64,000 nt of DNA, from the NCBI GenBank assembly GCA_001643675.2, contig LSRY02000001.1, positions 186,001-250,000 of the forward strand, read 5' to 3'. The first letter of the stretch is position 1; each line of letters starts with the position of its first letter. The notes under the pieces are model-generated. The model saw only the letters and a list, made by a program, of their open reading frames with translations. It had not been told where the DNA came from and ran no database searches. The position numbers and the translations under genes were made by a program. This DNA is from Monocercomonoides exilis. Lineage: Eukaryota; Preaxostyla; Oxymonadida; Polymastigidae. Below, one piece after another: positions 12,401 through 21,258 of this stretch.

Positions 12401-15344
12401 CATATATCCATCCTCCTTTTCCACCACTCACCTTCTCTGCCACACATTTCTCCGTCATCCCCTCTTTCACGCAAATCATCCCTGAATCAAGGATATTCAC
12501 CCTCACTGCCCCACCACTCATGCTCTCTCCTCCTGTGATGTCACTCATGTTGCTCTGTTCTATCTTCATCACTCTCCTCACCTCGGCACATATCGCAGCT
12601 GATTCATCTGCACCAACAACAAACAAACTTCCAAACGAGCAGTTGCTAATGCTCACTGACTCTTCATCGACTCCATTTTGTTCCATCTCAAGAAGAGCAA
12701 GATCCATCAGACACTTTCTTGTTCTGATGGAATTTATTGATATCCACTTCATCCTCACAGCCTGTCCACTGCTTCTGATGATTCTATATTCTATTGCATC
12801 TTCTTCCCCTTCCTGCATTCCAAACGAACACAATTCCATCTGCAAAACACCACTTGCTGTTCCTGAGCTTATCACCACTTCTCTCCTCTGTTCAAATGAT
12901 TCAGGCAATTCAAACCCAACATTCACAAACACACTCAATCCCTTCGAATCAAGAACACTTTTCCCTTCTCCTTCAATTCCTTTCTGCACAACCACCTTCA
13001 TTCTCTTGTTGTCTTTCCCTTCAATCCTCACTCCACTCACATTTGTCACATTCTCAACACTTGTGCTCCCGCTTATCACAATTCTCTTTTCTCCCTCTCC
13101 ACCAAGCCTCCAAATGCCATAATCCACACTCCTGCACGGACAATTCTGCATCCCACACCATATTCCATTGTCTCCGTTCTCACTCTCCACATTAATAACC
13201 GACGAGCTGTATCCATCAATGAATATGAACAGATCAACCTCATTCACAAACTTCAACTTATCCTTCCCCATCAGTGAGTTCTCTCTCTCGCTTATCTCTC
13301 CACTGAATGAGAAACTGCTTCCATTCACAACCCTCCTCAGATCATCACACACAACATACACATCTCTCCCCTTCCTTGCTCTATTCCATTCAAACCTCAC
13401 TCCGCTGAGATGAAAACTGCATCTCTCTCCTTCTATCCCCAGCCACAACCCTCCTCCACACCCTCCTCCATTCATTGTCCCTTCCAGTCCAGCCGAACAT
13501 TTCTTCATCAGTGTCACTTCTGCTTCGCTCCTGATTCTCAGTTGTGCATTCTCTTTTAAATCAATCATCATTCCTCCTCCATTCTTTTTCTCTGCAGCAC
13601 ATCCCTCAACACTTGTGTTCCACACTTCAATTTCACCACCTTCTCCAACCACCCCACTCACCATCCCTCCATCTCCTTCACTCACTCGTACATTACTCCC
13701 ATTACATCCCCAGATAGATATCTCCTTTGCCTCAACTCCTTTTATTATCCCTGAATCAACAAAATTGCACGAACTCCACTTGCATTCTCTCCTCCTTGCA
13801 ACACAGTTACCACCTGCACAAATCAAACTGTTTCTTCCCATTTCGCTCCCACTGACAATCGCACTTTCCGCTGTGAGTGTGCTTCCTTCCTTGCAAACAA
13901 CAAATCCCATTTCTCCTTCAAAGGTCATATCATTCAGCTCCACATTCTTCAACGAGACAGATGACAATCCCCCATTCGCTTTTATCACAGGCTTCCCGAA
14001 ATTCATTGAATCCAATCTCAGTGAAGTCACATTCGCCTCTCCACACTCCACAATGATCAAGCTGTATTCAACAGAATTCACTTCTGCTCCAAATGTGATC
14101 ACACATTCACTCAAGTTCAGTGTTTCTCCTTTCAACTGGAATATCGCCTCATGATCCTCAAGAACAGATGGCATCACCAGCTCGATCTTCCTCATCCTTG
14201 TTTCCTTCAGCACCACAAACACTCCAACGCATCCTTCCTCATCTCCTTTGCGTGCAGCCTCGCCTTCAATTACAAGCGATCCATCATCCTCTGTTCCTTC
14301 AATCACTCTTGAGGATTTCGAAAAGACAACTGTCGAGCCAACCTCAACTCCATTTCCAATTTTGATTGTTGTTGTTGTTGCTCCATCTGCTGGCGTGTTC
14401 TCTTCCCTCTCAATCGGACAGTTCAATGATCGGCACTCGAAAAATGTGTGTCCACACCGTGGATGATCAACACCTGATGAAGAAACATAGATCTCATTCT
14501 TCGGAACATCCAAAAGATAGCACACAATCGGAATCACCAGTGTTGCATTGTTCGTGTCTCCCACTCCCTCCACTTCATGCACATCCTCGTTCAAAAGAGA
14601 AATAAATCCAAATTGCCCTTCCGGTATCAATTCCAACTGAGGCGATGCAATAAACACATTCGCCCCATGTTCTGCACGATTGCCTTCAAATCCCACATTC
14701 ACAATCTCAAACACTGTTGTTGGTGATGAAAGCTCCAAATACACACCTCCTCCTCTCCCCTTCTCCTCTCCACTTCCCTTCTCTGCTCCACATTCTCCAA
14801 TCAATGTTGTCACCTCTCCTCTGCCAATCTTGAATATCCCACTTTTATCGACCCTCCAAGCGATAGCACCTCCATTCCCTTCCTTGCACTCACAGTTTCT
14901 GAATGTGGTGTTCTCCAGCTCCCAAGAATCGCTTCTCTCACTTTGAGAGCTGAATATCGCTCCATCTCCCCTCATCCGACAAATGTTTTGAATAGTCACA
15001 TTTCCCAGCATCCCTCTCCCAACTCCACTTTCCTCCTCTTCCTCAAACAATGAACAATCTCCCAGTCCAATACCCTCAATCAAGCAATTTTCCATTTTCG
15101 TTTTCTCAAATATCACTTTGAATGGTGAAACATCAAATGAGTGTGTTTGCCCATCTTCTGCCCCTGATATGATCACATTCTTCAGTGTCAGTTTCTGAGC
15201 TCCTGTTCGCATTACAAACAATGAAGACGATGATTCTGCACTGTTGTGCCGAATTGTCACCAAAGATAATCCCATCGATCCCGAATCCAATGTGAACAAA
15301 TACTCATGAGAATTCAACAATTCTGTGTTGATGACACACTCGCC
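7995..15344 (-). CDS. Giant beta-helix receptor-like protein with pseudokinase domain, downstream part of a split gene
   Basis: An open frame of about 2450 codons ends in TGA and is tail-to-tail with the gene ending at 4392. It has no ATG at its 5' end; the frame runs directly back to a TAG at 15345-15347 and continues in the same frame into the 573-residue piece upstream, so I read the two as one ~3022-residue protein (see that entry). The ectodomain holds repeated modules, each opened by a Cys motif ('RCGHTFFECRSL', 'WCGMQNCPCRSVDYGI', 'RCGSEEDPCETLEMGL', 'QCGKPLLPCATIGFGL') and followed by beta-helix-like strands ('NCSFGS', 'NGGGMMIDL'). The membrane span is at 9359-9290; the cytoplasmic part is almost identical to that of the convergent paralogue, with 'RWKAPELL' but no HRD or DFG motif. 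The ectodomain is not obviously alignable at nucleotide level with its partner, so the two genes pair different outsides with one inside. Confidence 0.8.
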   Translation of the reverse strand, partial: GECVINTELLNSHEYLFTLDSGSMGLSLVTIRHNSAESSSSLFVMRTGAQKLTLKNVIISGAEDGQTHSFDVSPFKVIFEKTKMENCLIEGIGLGDCSLFEEEEESGVGRGMLGNVTIQNICRMRGDGAIFSSQSERSDSWELENTTFRNCECKEGNGGAIAWRVDKSGIFKIGRGEVTTLIGECGAEKGSGEEKGRGGGVYLELSSPTTVFEIVNVGFEGNRAEHGANVFIASPQLELIPEGQFGFISLLNEDVHEVEGVGDTNNATLVIPIVCYLLDVPKNEIYVSSSGVDHPRCGHTFFECRSLNCPIEREENTPADGATTTTIKIGNGVEVGSTVVFSKSSRVIEGTEDDGSLVIEGEAARKGDEEGCVGVFVVLKETRMRKIELVMPSVLEDHEAIFQLKGETLNLSECVITFGAEVNSVEYSLIIVECGEANVTSLRLDSMNFGKPVIKANGGLSSVSLKNVELNDMTFEGEMGFVVCKEGSTLTAESAIVSGSEMGRNSLICAGGNCVARRRECKWSSCNFVDSGIIKGVEAKEISIWGCNGSNVRVSEGDGGMVSGVVGEGGEIEVWNTSVEGCAAEKKNGGGMMIDLKENAQLRIRSEAEVTLMKKCSAGLEGTMNGGGCGGGLWLGIEGERCSFHLSGVRFEWNRARKGRDVYVVCDDLRRVVNGSSFSFSGEISERENSLMGKDKLKFVNEVDLFIFIDGYSSSVINVESENGDNGIWCGMQNCPCRSVDYGIWRLGGEGEKRIVISGSTSVENVTNVSGVRIEGKDNKRMKVVVQKGIEGEGKSVLDSKGLSVFVNVGFELPESFEQRREVVISSGTASGVLQMELCSFGMQEGEEDAIEYRIIRSSGQAVRMKWISINSIRTRKCLMDLALLEMEQNGVDEESVSISNCSFGSLFVVGADESAAICAEVRRVMKIEQSNMSDITGGESMSGGAVRVNILDSGMICVKEGMTEKCVAEKVSGGKGGWIYVNCSERRGGVPFKFEGVTFAENEAFVGKNMFVLDSDLNVTVRSETFAIDIEGMEDDTNAFVGSDEKRMNTDLLRFVIEYMSERIVVWENGDDVVRCGSEEDPCETLEMGLKHIERGGERKVVRVKEKIRVEEEHDLSWIEVESVGAGYDEMEHGTVVLGSEGETGAKVCLRNSGAVTLRALEMCVMNVMGSEEAGMIMSEGERIEWEDCSISWKGKKEGLGNIAFCVVKKGELEMKRFKVLSYFGKGSVFVVSGEVASVINEITVTEATLESGSLFEIEGELDERIEEGTNGGGEMRMKNCSFGSVEGEGANPCVVWSKSGNGVKLVVEDSLFEGCSSGRSTKGGAMLFELNEGGWFHVMNASMKQCGCSVSEGKGGGVYLKTELRGELDYVFDGVIFRRNTASIGNDVFIVCDCIERQINETQFNIDFRDKEFIEQNAIYGMDAGEHKEEAMDLMSLIVKYQSDTIVVSSKEGKGGRNGQQCGKPLLPCATIGFGLRHLTHDFLSQMVVDEESVIDEEIGLDTLTLSGMHEVQSRVVVIGRMNCNKDWIVETNGQVYVRWIQFSFEEVETAQTPIAHSSFMKISSGKISISVCSFDGVSSAEREMVQVPFILMFVERGKCEIRNVSVSWLSFGSEAVMMMDEDTEVSVLKLNNIEASKDCLKINGAGNAKMEKVEAGNVKIKNGWFLNVRGRGQGPNNIGESELSFSILSSSLKNITCVDESAGVVDVEGRDINVEFSNCSFVGCASRRIKGGMMSFWKCQNISMSQCLFDGKISEKHLNEEVNMCKWNGSVVDVKESSAEMKDTSFVSCSDGGLSVCEGRMKIEDGKFENNNPSIERYPSARRNILCSGAGSLNVMSLKGGDGWERNTSLWILDEGCELSGIVSERASTLFVPVVEEAMNETTSDGRTSISLTGKLLLPCNVSLRLNFRNGKEEVVESYGISERESVSEKEIVAVVSSTQMTLVGAETEVSVSLLFGKIDSPSSTESLILKNKSESQANGDEKLVEGGKEGKSYWLLIVIVLVAILLIVLIGFIIFVIRWRKAKNEAKDLREIVNDNIKKDPKAFEMVTMEMSPEEQWRRAEREAEKKNDERIKKRVYEKSLGHSESSEHLLSESGSTEYILGKDSDKIPEWMLEKVDEKEEEETRKTTPSPSISSTSTTDSDSTFVRGEDLCPTTSSMSNLVDAMACSSPHEKLIVDLRDSLFMLLHGKNEKKEMAIGSLKEREQTAAQILFWVAGGALFSFEDGEDDLPSLPNLSPHIVLFSEHMVICIALHSDFSSDDSDTSSISSSTVVTSASDDDDDDGRNDRDSLPSSAFEEEDSFKKECLRWKAPELLMNKKMGATQKSVAFSIGMMLWECVTLQIPFGEYEAETAGQKIANGEKPDLGMAGCSAFAQTINACLSQNPDARPSPAQLQRQFIQHFPGGAPSLTASDALYCYHPLRLNYSSDQSASYSATTFTEDPAAPS

Positions 15345-17066
15345 CTAGCTTTCGCCTTTGAATGAAATGTCTCCACCTTCAATGAATAGCGCCTTTGAAG
15401 AGTACGAAGATCGAAGGATATTTACTGTTCCCTCTGCTCCTTTCTCAATCATGTTAAATGCCTGCTCAATCGTGTTGCATGGACTGCCTTCAGAAAGACC
15501 ACAAACAGGTCCTTCGACACCGGTTGCACTTGTATATGTTGTTCGAACTGTTGGGAGCCATTCATCGTAATTTGTTTGACTGTTATTATAAAACACTCTA
15601 TTTGCAGGAGATGTTGTGTATGACAATTTAAATGGCGAACTTTTCAGACATTCATTTTTTATTTTAACATCATGGCCCTCTTCGTTTCTTGCCTTGTTTC
15701 CTGTGAAAAAGCAAAATGCTATTCTCTCTGGAGTTGAATCAGTCTCCATCCAACTTGATGTTCTCATGAAAATACCTCCACCCCCTCCTTCAAAATTTCC
15801 CGATCCTGCTCCATTTGCCTTGTTCCCTTCAAATTCGCATTCTGTGATTAAATAAGGGCTCTGTTGTTGCTCTATATATAACCCTCCACCATAGGATGCG
15901 GCTTGATTGAAAAAAAATTTGCATTTTTCAATTGTTGCATTCGTATTTCCAAGTGGATGAAAAATACGTAATCCACCTGAAAATGCATTTATACACATGC
16001 ACTCGTAAAAAGAACATTCAGATATATTATAATCACCTTTTAAATGGTACATTATCATCCCACCTGTATTGCTATTAGCAACGCAATGAACAAAGCTGCA
16101 ACATGACAATTTTACATATGTTGCAGAATGAATGCAAACGGCTCCATCGATGTTATGACTCATATTAATAAAAGAACATCTTACACATACAAGAGTCGAA
16201 TTTCCATTTAAATAAATCGCACTTCCAGCAGGTGAGAAACCTGGATTATGCCATTCGCAATCAGAAAATGAATGTGTTTCATTTTCTTCCAGAGTCTGTT
16301 TTGTCATGTTATGATTGTGTGATTCGTTCACATTTTTCAATCGAGAGCAGCATTCAAATGAGGAATTTAACACAGTTAGCGAAGTGCTTGGGGTGTTCAT
16401 CGATTTCACAATTCCTCCATAAATAACATCACTCACTTTGGAGAATATGCAACTTTCAATCATTGTTTCCGTATTTACTCTCAGATCCAATTCTCTTTGC
16501 GCCCCAGAATCAACAGAAATGTTTACCATCTTCAGACGAGTGACATTCACAAAACAGCTAATATTCTGTGAAAGAAACGGAACAGACGATAGTTCAAATG
16601 ATGAAAATGACGAGTCAGAGAGAGAAACGTCGCAAATCACATTGCTGGAAGCCTTAAGCACGGATGAGCTAAAAAGTTGCGGAATATGTTCAAACGGATT
16701 CACAGTGGAAAGAGAGAGATTCACCGAATTGATGCTTCCTCCATCCATCGCAAATGGTCTCACATTTGATGAGACTGAAATCACGCATCCTCTCATGTTA
16801 AGTGTTGACCTCTCACAAACGAAAAAGCAAGCTTTTCCTTCCAACTGAATCTGCAGCACACTCGCTGTGCTCACTGAGCAATTCACAGCAACAAATTCCG
16901 ATAGAATCTTGCTGAACTGATTATTTTCTGGTGTACAAATATCATTCCTGCAAACTGGCAGCCGGAACACAACTTTCTTATCCAATTCACACATCTCCTT
17001 AGCTGATGCTTCTTTGACTTCGCTGACTGCAAGAACTCTTGCAATTATCACAAACACTATTTTCAT
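15345..17066 (-). CDS. Signal peptide and first beta-helix modules of the same split surface gene
   Basis: This 573-residue frame starts with ATG and a hydrophobic leader (MKIVFVIIARVLAV) with likely cleavage after 'EASA', so it is exported. It contains Cys-rich beta-helix-like repeats ('NSSFECCSR', 'CSFVHCVANSNTGG') and ends in the middle of a new module: the entry motif 'VCGLSEGSPCNTIEQA' is followed by strands that stop at a TAG and resume, in frame, as 'GECVINTELLNSHEYLF'. Other modules of this gene run uninterrupted through the equivalent place. A secreted fragment could still be made, but a single gene broken by a nonsense mutation (or needing readthrough) explains the sequence better than two genes. 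Similar repeats occur in the 37395-43739 protein. Confidence 0.78.
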   Translation of the reverse strand: MKIVFVIIARVLAVSEVKEASAKEMCELDKKVVFRLPVCRNDICTPENNQFSKILSEFVAVNCSVSTASVLQIQLEGKACFFVCERSTLNMRGCVISVSSNVRPFAMDGGSINSVNLSLSTVNPFEHIPQLFSSSVLKASSNVICDVSLSDSSFSSFELSSVPFLSQNISCFVNVTRLKMVNISVDSGAQRELDLRVNTETMIESCIFSKVSDVIYGGIVKSMNTPSTSLTVLNSSFECCSRLKNVNESHNHNMTKQTLEENETHSFSDCEWHNPGFSPAGSAIYLNGNSTLVCVRCSFINMSHNIDGAVCIHSATYVKLSCCSFVHCVANSNTGGMIMYHLKGDYNISECSFYECMCINAFSGGLRIFHPLGNTNATIEKCKFFFNQAASYGGGLYIEQQQSPYLITECEFEGNKANGAGSGNFEGGGGGIFMRTSSWMETDSTPERIAFCFFTGNKARNEEGHDVKIKNECLKSSPFKLSYTTSPANRVFYNNSQTNYDEWLPTVRTTYTSATGVEGPVCGLSEGSPCNTIEQAFNMIEKGAEGTVNILRSSYSSKALFIEGGDISFKGES

Positions 17067-17265
17067 TATTCTGCTGAAGTGCTATTCGCTCTGAGCTGCA
17101 AGCAAGAATGTACAGGAAAAATTCTAATTATCACAATGACCCATAGTATTCTTCAAATTTTCATCAAAAATAAAATTACATTTGTTTTTTCAAAATAATC
17201 TCAAATAATATTATTAACAAATACAAAAATTATGCAATAAAAAAATACAAAAATTGTCAAAATTT

Positions 17266-17299
<34 letters not shown>

Positions 17300-17762
17300 T
17301 TTTGTCCACATATAATTTATTATTTTAATTATTTATTTATTTTGCGATTGATTGATTGATTATTATTTGAAAAAACTTAGCAAGACACCTAAAAAAAAGA
17401 AACTTAAAAAAATTGTAAGTGAATGAGTGAGTGTAAGTGTGAAAATATATATTGCGAACGAGTGATAGTGGGGACTCGAATTTACAATAATTCTTAAATT
17501 TCTCAACAAAAAATTGTTTATACACACAAATTAGTAACTCAATGAAGCAATACATTGAGGTCTAATTGAAGATTTATGATGTGAAAGAAAAGAATTGAAA
17601 GAACAATATCAATCAAAATATCCTTGAAAATTGAAGAAAACATAAACATCAGCAAAAAATGAAATGGAAATACCCAAGGGATGTTAATAAAATTTTATGT
17701 CTCTGTAAGCAACATTCGCTTTGTCTTTTTAACACATCTTCAATATCATGTTGAAATTAAAA
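17067..17762. other. AT-rich intergenic region
   Basis: It contains a poly(A) tract of about 30 bp at 17268-17297 and short GATT repeats near 17347-17362. I see no gene. It lies between the 5' end of the split surface gene and the 3' end of the methyltransferase gene. Confidence 0.6.
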
Positions 17763-20700
17763 TTAGTTTTCTTTAATACGATTTTCTTGCTTTCGGTTCT
17801 GCTCTTCTTTCATTTGTCTCAACTTATTTTCTCTTTTATTGAGAATATTTTCCATTTCCATTATCTCCCGTTCCATAACCACCCATGGAGGGTAAGTTAT
17901 CCCATACTTCCTGAATTTTGTCAAAAATGCATCGCTTTTTTTCCCAAAGTAGAATAATGATATTTCATGTGGCATCGAAGAGCTAGCTGTCTTAACATCC
18001 CCAGAACCGTCGCCTGTGTTTTCCCAGAACTTCAGCCTGTGTGAGAAAAACAGCGTGTGGCAGTGAGGATGATGGAACGCAATGTCAAACCAACGCGACG
18101 AAGGAGCAGCGCGACACAACACAAACAGCTCTTTGCAGTGCTTGCGGGTGTACTCATTGAGCGCATGGTTCATAAATACCCCAATCAGAGAAAATGGAGG
18201 ATTCACATACACAATGTCAGCATTCCAGCTCTTCTCCAGTGCTGAGGCGCACCAAAACTGTCTCGCACCCACAATCCTCTGCGCAGCTGGCTCGCTCGCA
18301 GGATCGAGATCGATGGGCCGGCGTTCCATCTCAACAATTGATGCTATTATATCAGGAGGGGTAAACCACTTGTCAGTCGCACGTGATATGAAAATGGTTG
18401 AATAGTGGTTCGACATTTGATGTGTTACAATTCCTGAAGGTGGCAGATATGCTGAACGGGGAAGAGGATGTGCAGTGGATGTAGACGGTTGGCTGGAAGA
18501 AGGAGAAGCAGAAAGCTGCAGTGGAAGAGGAAGTGTGTGTGGAAGTTGAAGAGGGGGAGGCAGTTGCAACGAAGTGTCAGATGGTGAGGAGGAAGGGATC
18601 ATTGGTGACTGTGAAGAATATGGCGATTGGTAAGGATTAGGAGATCCAAGTGGAGTAGAGAGGAAAGGAATGTCCTGCTGGGAAGGGCCGAAAGGTGAGG
18701 AAAACGGGGAATAGATCGAGGCAGATGATGGAGGAGAAAAGAAAGGAGAAGGCAGAGGAGAGTATGATGGTGAGTTAGAAGGATGTGAGGTGTCAGAGTC
18801 TGACGTGTCGGAAGCGTTAGGTGTGTCTGCTTGCAAGTTCAGTGGAAGTTCAGGTGGAATCAACTCGGGAATGGCAAGAGGAGGGCCAAATTGTATTTGG
18901 CTTGTTAATTTTCCTTCTGGTTCAGTTTTCAGTTGCGGGTTTGAAGAATTGCTTTGTGTGGATTCGCTGGGGATCTTCTCATCCATCGGTAAGCCAAAGC
19001 AGATTGCATTTTGTTTACTTTCCAACTGCTTTGAAAAATCATTCAGCACATTTCTTGGCAATTCTCGAGTGTAGTTTTCTTCTGAACCTTGCTTTTCTGC
19101 TCCTATAAGCCTTTCTTGTTTCAAATCCATCTGCTGTTCTTCTTTCACTTTGAATTCTTCATCAAAAAGAGTGCTCTCTTCTTTTGCTTCACCTTGATCG
19201 TTTTCTTCATCTTCATTTATTATTCTCTTTCTGCCTTTCCCCTTCTTTTTAGCACTTTTATCAACGGCTCCAGGTTTTCTTCCTCTTTTCTTTTTCGCAC
19301 CTACCTCCATTTGTATCTGCTCCTCGTATCCACCATTCACAGCCTCCTCAAACTCACCACCACAATCAGCTTGCACAAAACCTTTTGGATTCAAAATTTG
19401 CTCTTCAATCAGCTTTTCGATGTCCACATCACTTGGGACCATTGTCACTTCCAATTCGCTCAGCGGGACATCTGCCCAGTTTGCTCGCTGCTCCTGTCTC
19501 TGCACTTCTTCATGCATATTGCTTGCTTCCTCGCTTGTTGAGGAGATGGAGGATGAAGAAGAAGCATTGCTTGATGATGGTGAAGAAAAGGAAGAAATAG
19601 AAGAGGATTGATCAGATTGAAGTTGAAGTGATTCGTTTTGCATAGAAGATGAGTTAGCTTTAGATATATTTTGTTGTAATTTTTTCATATGCTTCTTCTG
19701 CATTATCATCATTCCCCATTCGTCAAGTGTTTCATATGGAGGAAGCGGATAAGGGAAATATATTTCTCCGTTGCTTCCCTTGATCACCTTATTGAAATAC
19801 TCCGGAGTATAGACCGAGTCTTTGAACGGGTCCGGAGACTCTGCCCTCGCCCTACTCAGCGCGCTTCCCGTGTCAGATTTCTGCCTGTGTGGCGGTTTCA
19901 AAACAGGTCTGGTTTTCATCAGTTCTTCCATTTCCTCACTATAATCGCTTTGAAGGTCTGAATGGTCGTAATTGATGTCTAAGATGTTACTTCCTCTCTC
20001 TGAATGCTTTTTCATTGTGTTTCTTGCTCCAGGCTTTCTCCCTCTCCGCTTTGGAACTTTTTGCTCATCCGCTGAAGAAGCCAGTTTGCTTGCAGAGCTT
20101 TTTCTTTCTCCTCTTTTCCTCCCTTTTCGATGAAGAGGAAAAGAAAAAGGAAGCGAATCTCGGAAAAGATCACTTTGCTGTGATGTCGGATCTTCAACAG
20201 AAGAATTATGCTGCATGTTGAACGTCTTTAGAGCTTCTATAACTTCAGGCAGAAGTGGGAGAGGTGGAGGTTGTGGAAGAAGCTCGGACTCTTGCGAATC
20301 ATCTTGCTTTTGCTTCAAAACTACGCGAAAGCAAAAACTTCTCTCATTTGAATTTGGTATGTTATTGTTTTCTTCGTTTTGCATTTGATTATCTTCTGTT
20401 TTAAATGTCAGCTTATTGACGCGTCTAGATTTTGGTATTGGCCTCTTCACGTGCGGAGGCTTAGAGATTTTTGTTGGAATTTGCGTTAATTTAATGAGAT
20501 TCTTGTATTCATCAGCAGATTTGTACGTTGATCGCATCGAACGTTCTCTTTGAATAGACTGTGACTGATTTTCCGGGATCTCTGCTTGAACAGAGGAATT
20601 ATTTATTTCAGATAGATTTGATAGTTGGTTCTCCATAATTTCTCTAGAAGATATTTGATTTTCTGATAAAGAAAAATTCTCATCTTTTACTGTGAATTGC

Positions 20701-21160
20701 TCTTTTTGTTCGTCAACATCTTCTGAAAACGGAATTTCTGAAGAAGATGTTTTCTTCTCTGATCCTTCGTTAAAAAGATTATCAGAATTTGATTCATCTT
20801 CAGATTCAAATTCAGAGAAAAGATCTGATGAAGAATCACTTTGTTCTTCTTCTTTGAGGATGAGCAAAATGAAAAGATTAAATATTCAATAGAATGACAC
20901 TTTTCTCAAAAAACAAAAGCAAACCTTTTTCATGCTCATATTCTTCTGTTGTCAACGTTGATTCGCTGACAAAACCATTCTGTGCATTTGCAATTCCTTC
21001 ATTACTTTCTTGAATTTGAAAATGCTCATCTTCTTCAAGCGACTTATCAGATGCCTCTGAAGCTTTTGAAACAAAATAATTTTGTTGCAACAAATTAAAC
21101 AAGTATAATAAGGATATAATGAAATTTTCAATTCATAATTTTTTCCCGCATACTCGCCAT
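17763..21160 (-). CDS. AT-hook protein fused to phage-type Dam-like DNA adenine methyltransferase
   Basis: I infer three exons: 21160-21154, 21062-20925 and 20851-17763, giving 1077 residues and an N-terminus 'MATSEASDKSLEEDEHF'; both introns (91 and 73 nt) are GT-AG and restore one frame. The first ~850 residues are acidic, Ser/Gln/Pro-rich and probably disordered, with two canonical AT-hooks (RRGRKPG near residue 314, KRGRKPG near 569) and a weaker one (KGRKRG near 287). The C-terminal ~200 residues resemble phage DNA N-6-adenine methyltransferases: 'DKWFTPPDII' (~873), 'IDLDPASE', 'ADIVYVNPPF' with catalytic NPPF at ~931. In that family the enzyme transfers methyl from AdoMet to adenine N6; AT-hooks bind the minor groove of AT-rich DNA. 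Nuclear action is inferred. It is not inside a recognisable mobile element and is divergent from a deubiquitinase gene 98 bp away. N4-cytosine specificity cannot be excluded from NPPF alone. Confidence 0.85.
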
Positions 21161-21258
21161 CGTTCCTTTTCTGAAAGAATAAGATAATTTTCAAATTCAG
21201 AAAGAAATTACAATGGGCTATTGATCACAAAACTGAAGTGCTAGACGCTTAAGGTCGC
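21161..21258. promoter_or_regulatory. Candidate bidirectional promoter between methyltransferase and deubiquitinase genes
   Basis: Only 98 bp separate the two inferred ATG codons, which point away from each other. Both promoters and both 5' leaders must fit here or overlap the genes. I recognise no TATA-like or other defined element, so the call rests on spacing alone. Confidence 0.45.

Noticed and set aside
11311-13122. 603-codon open frame antisense to the split surface gene
   Set aside because: Ser/Pro/Leu-rich product expected from the reverse of Glu/Gly-rich sense codons; no independent features.
17763-21160. Methyltransferase as a passenger gene of a DIRS element
   Set aside because: No reverse transcriptase, recombinase, terminal repeats or internal complementary region lie around it, and it has introns and a host-like neighbour 98 bp away. 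An ancient origin from such an element remains possible.
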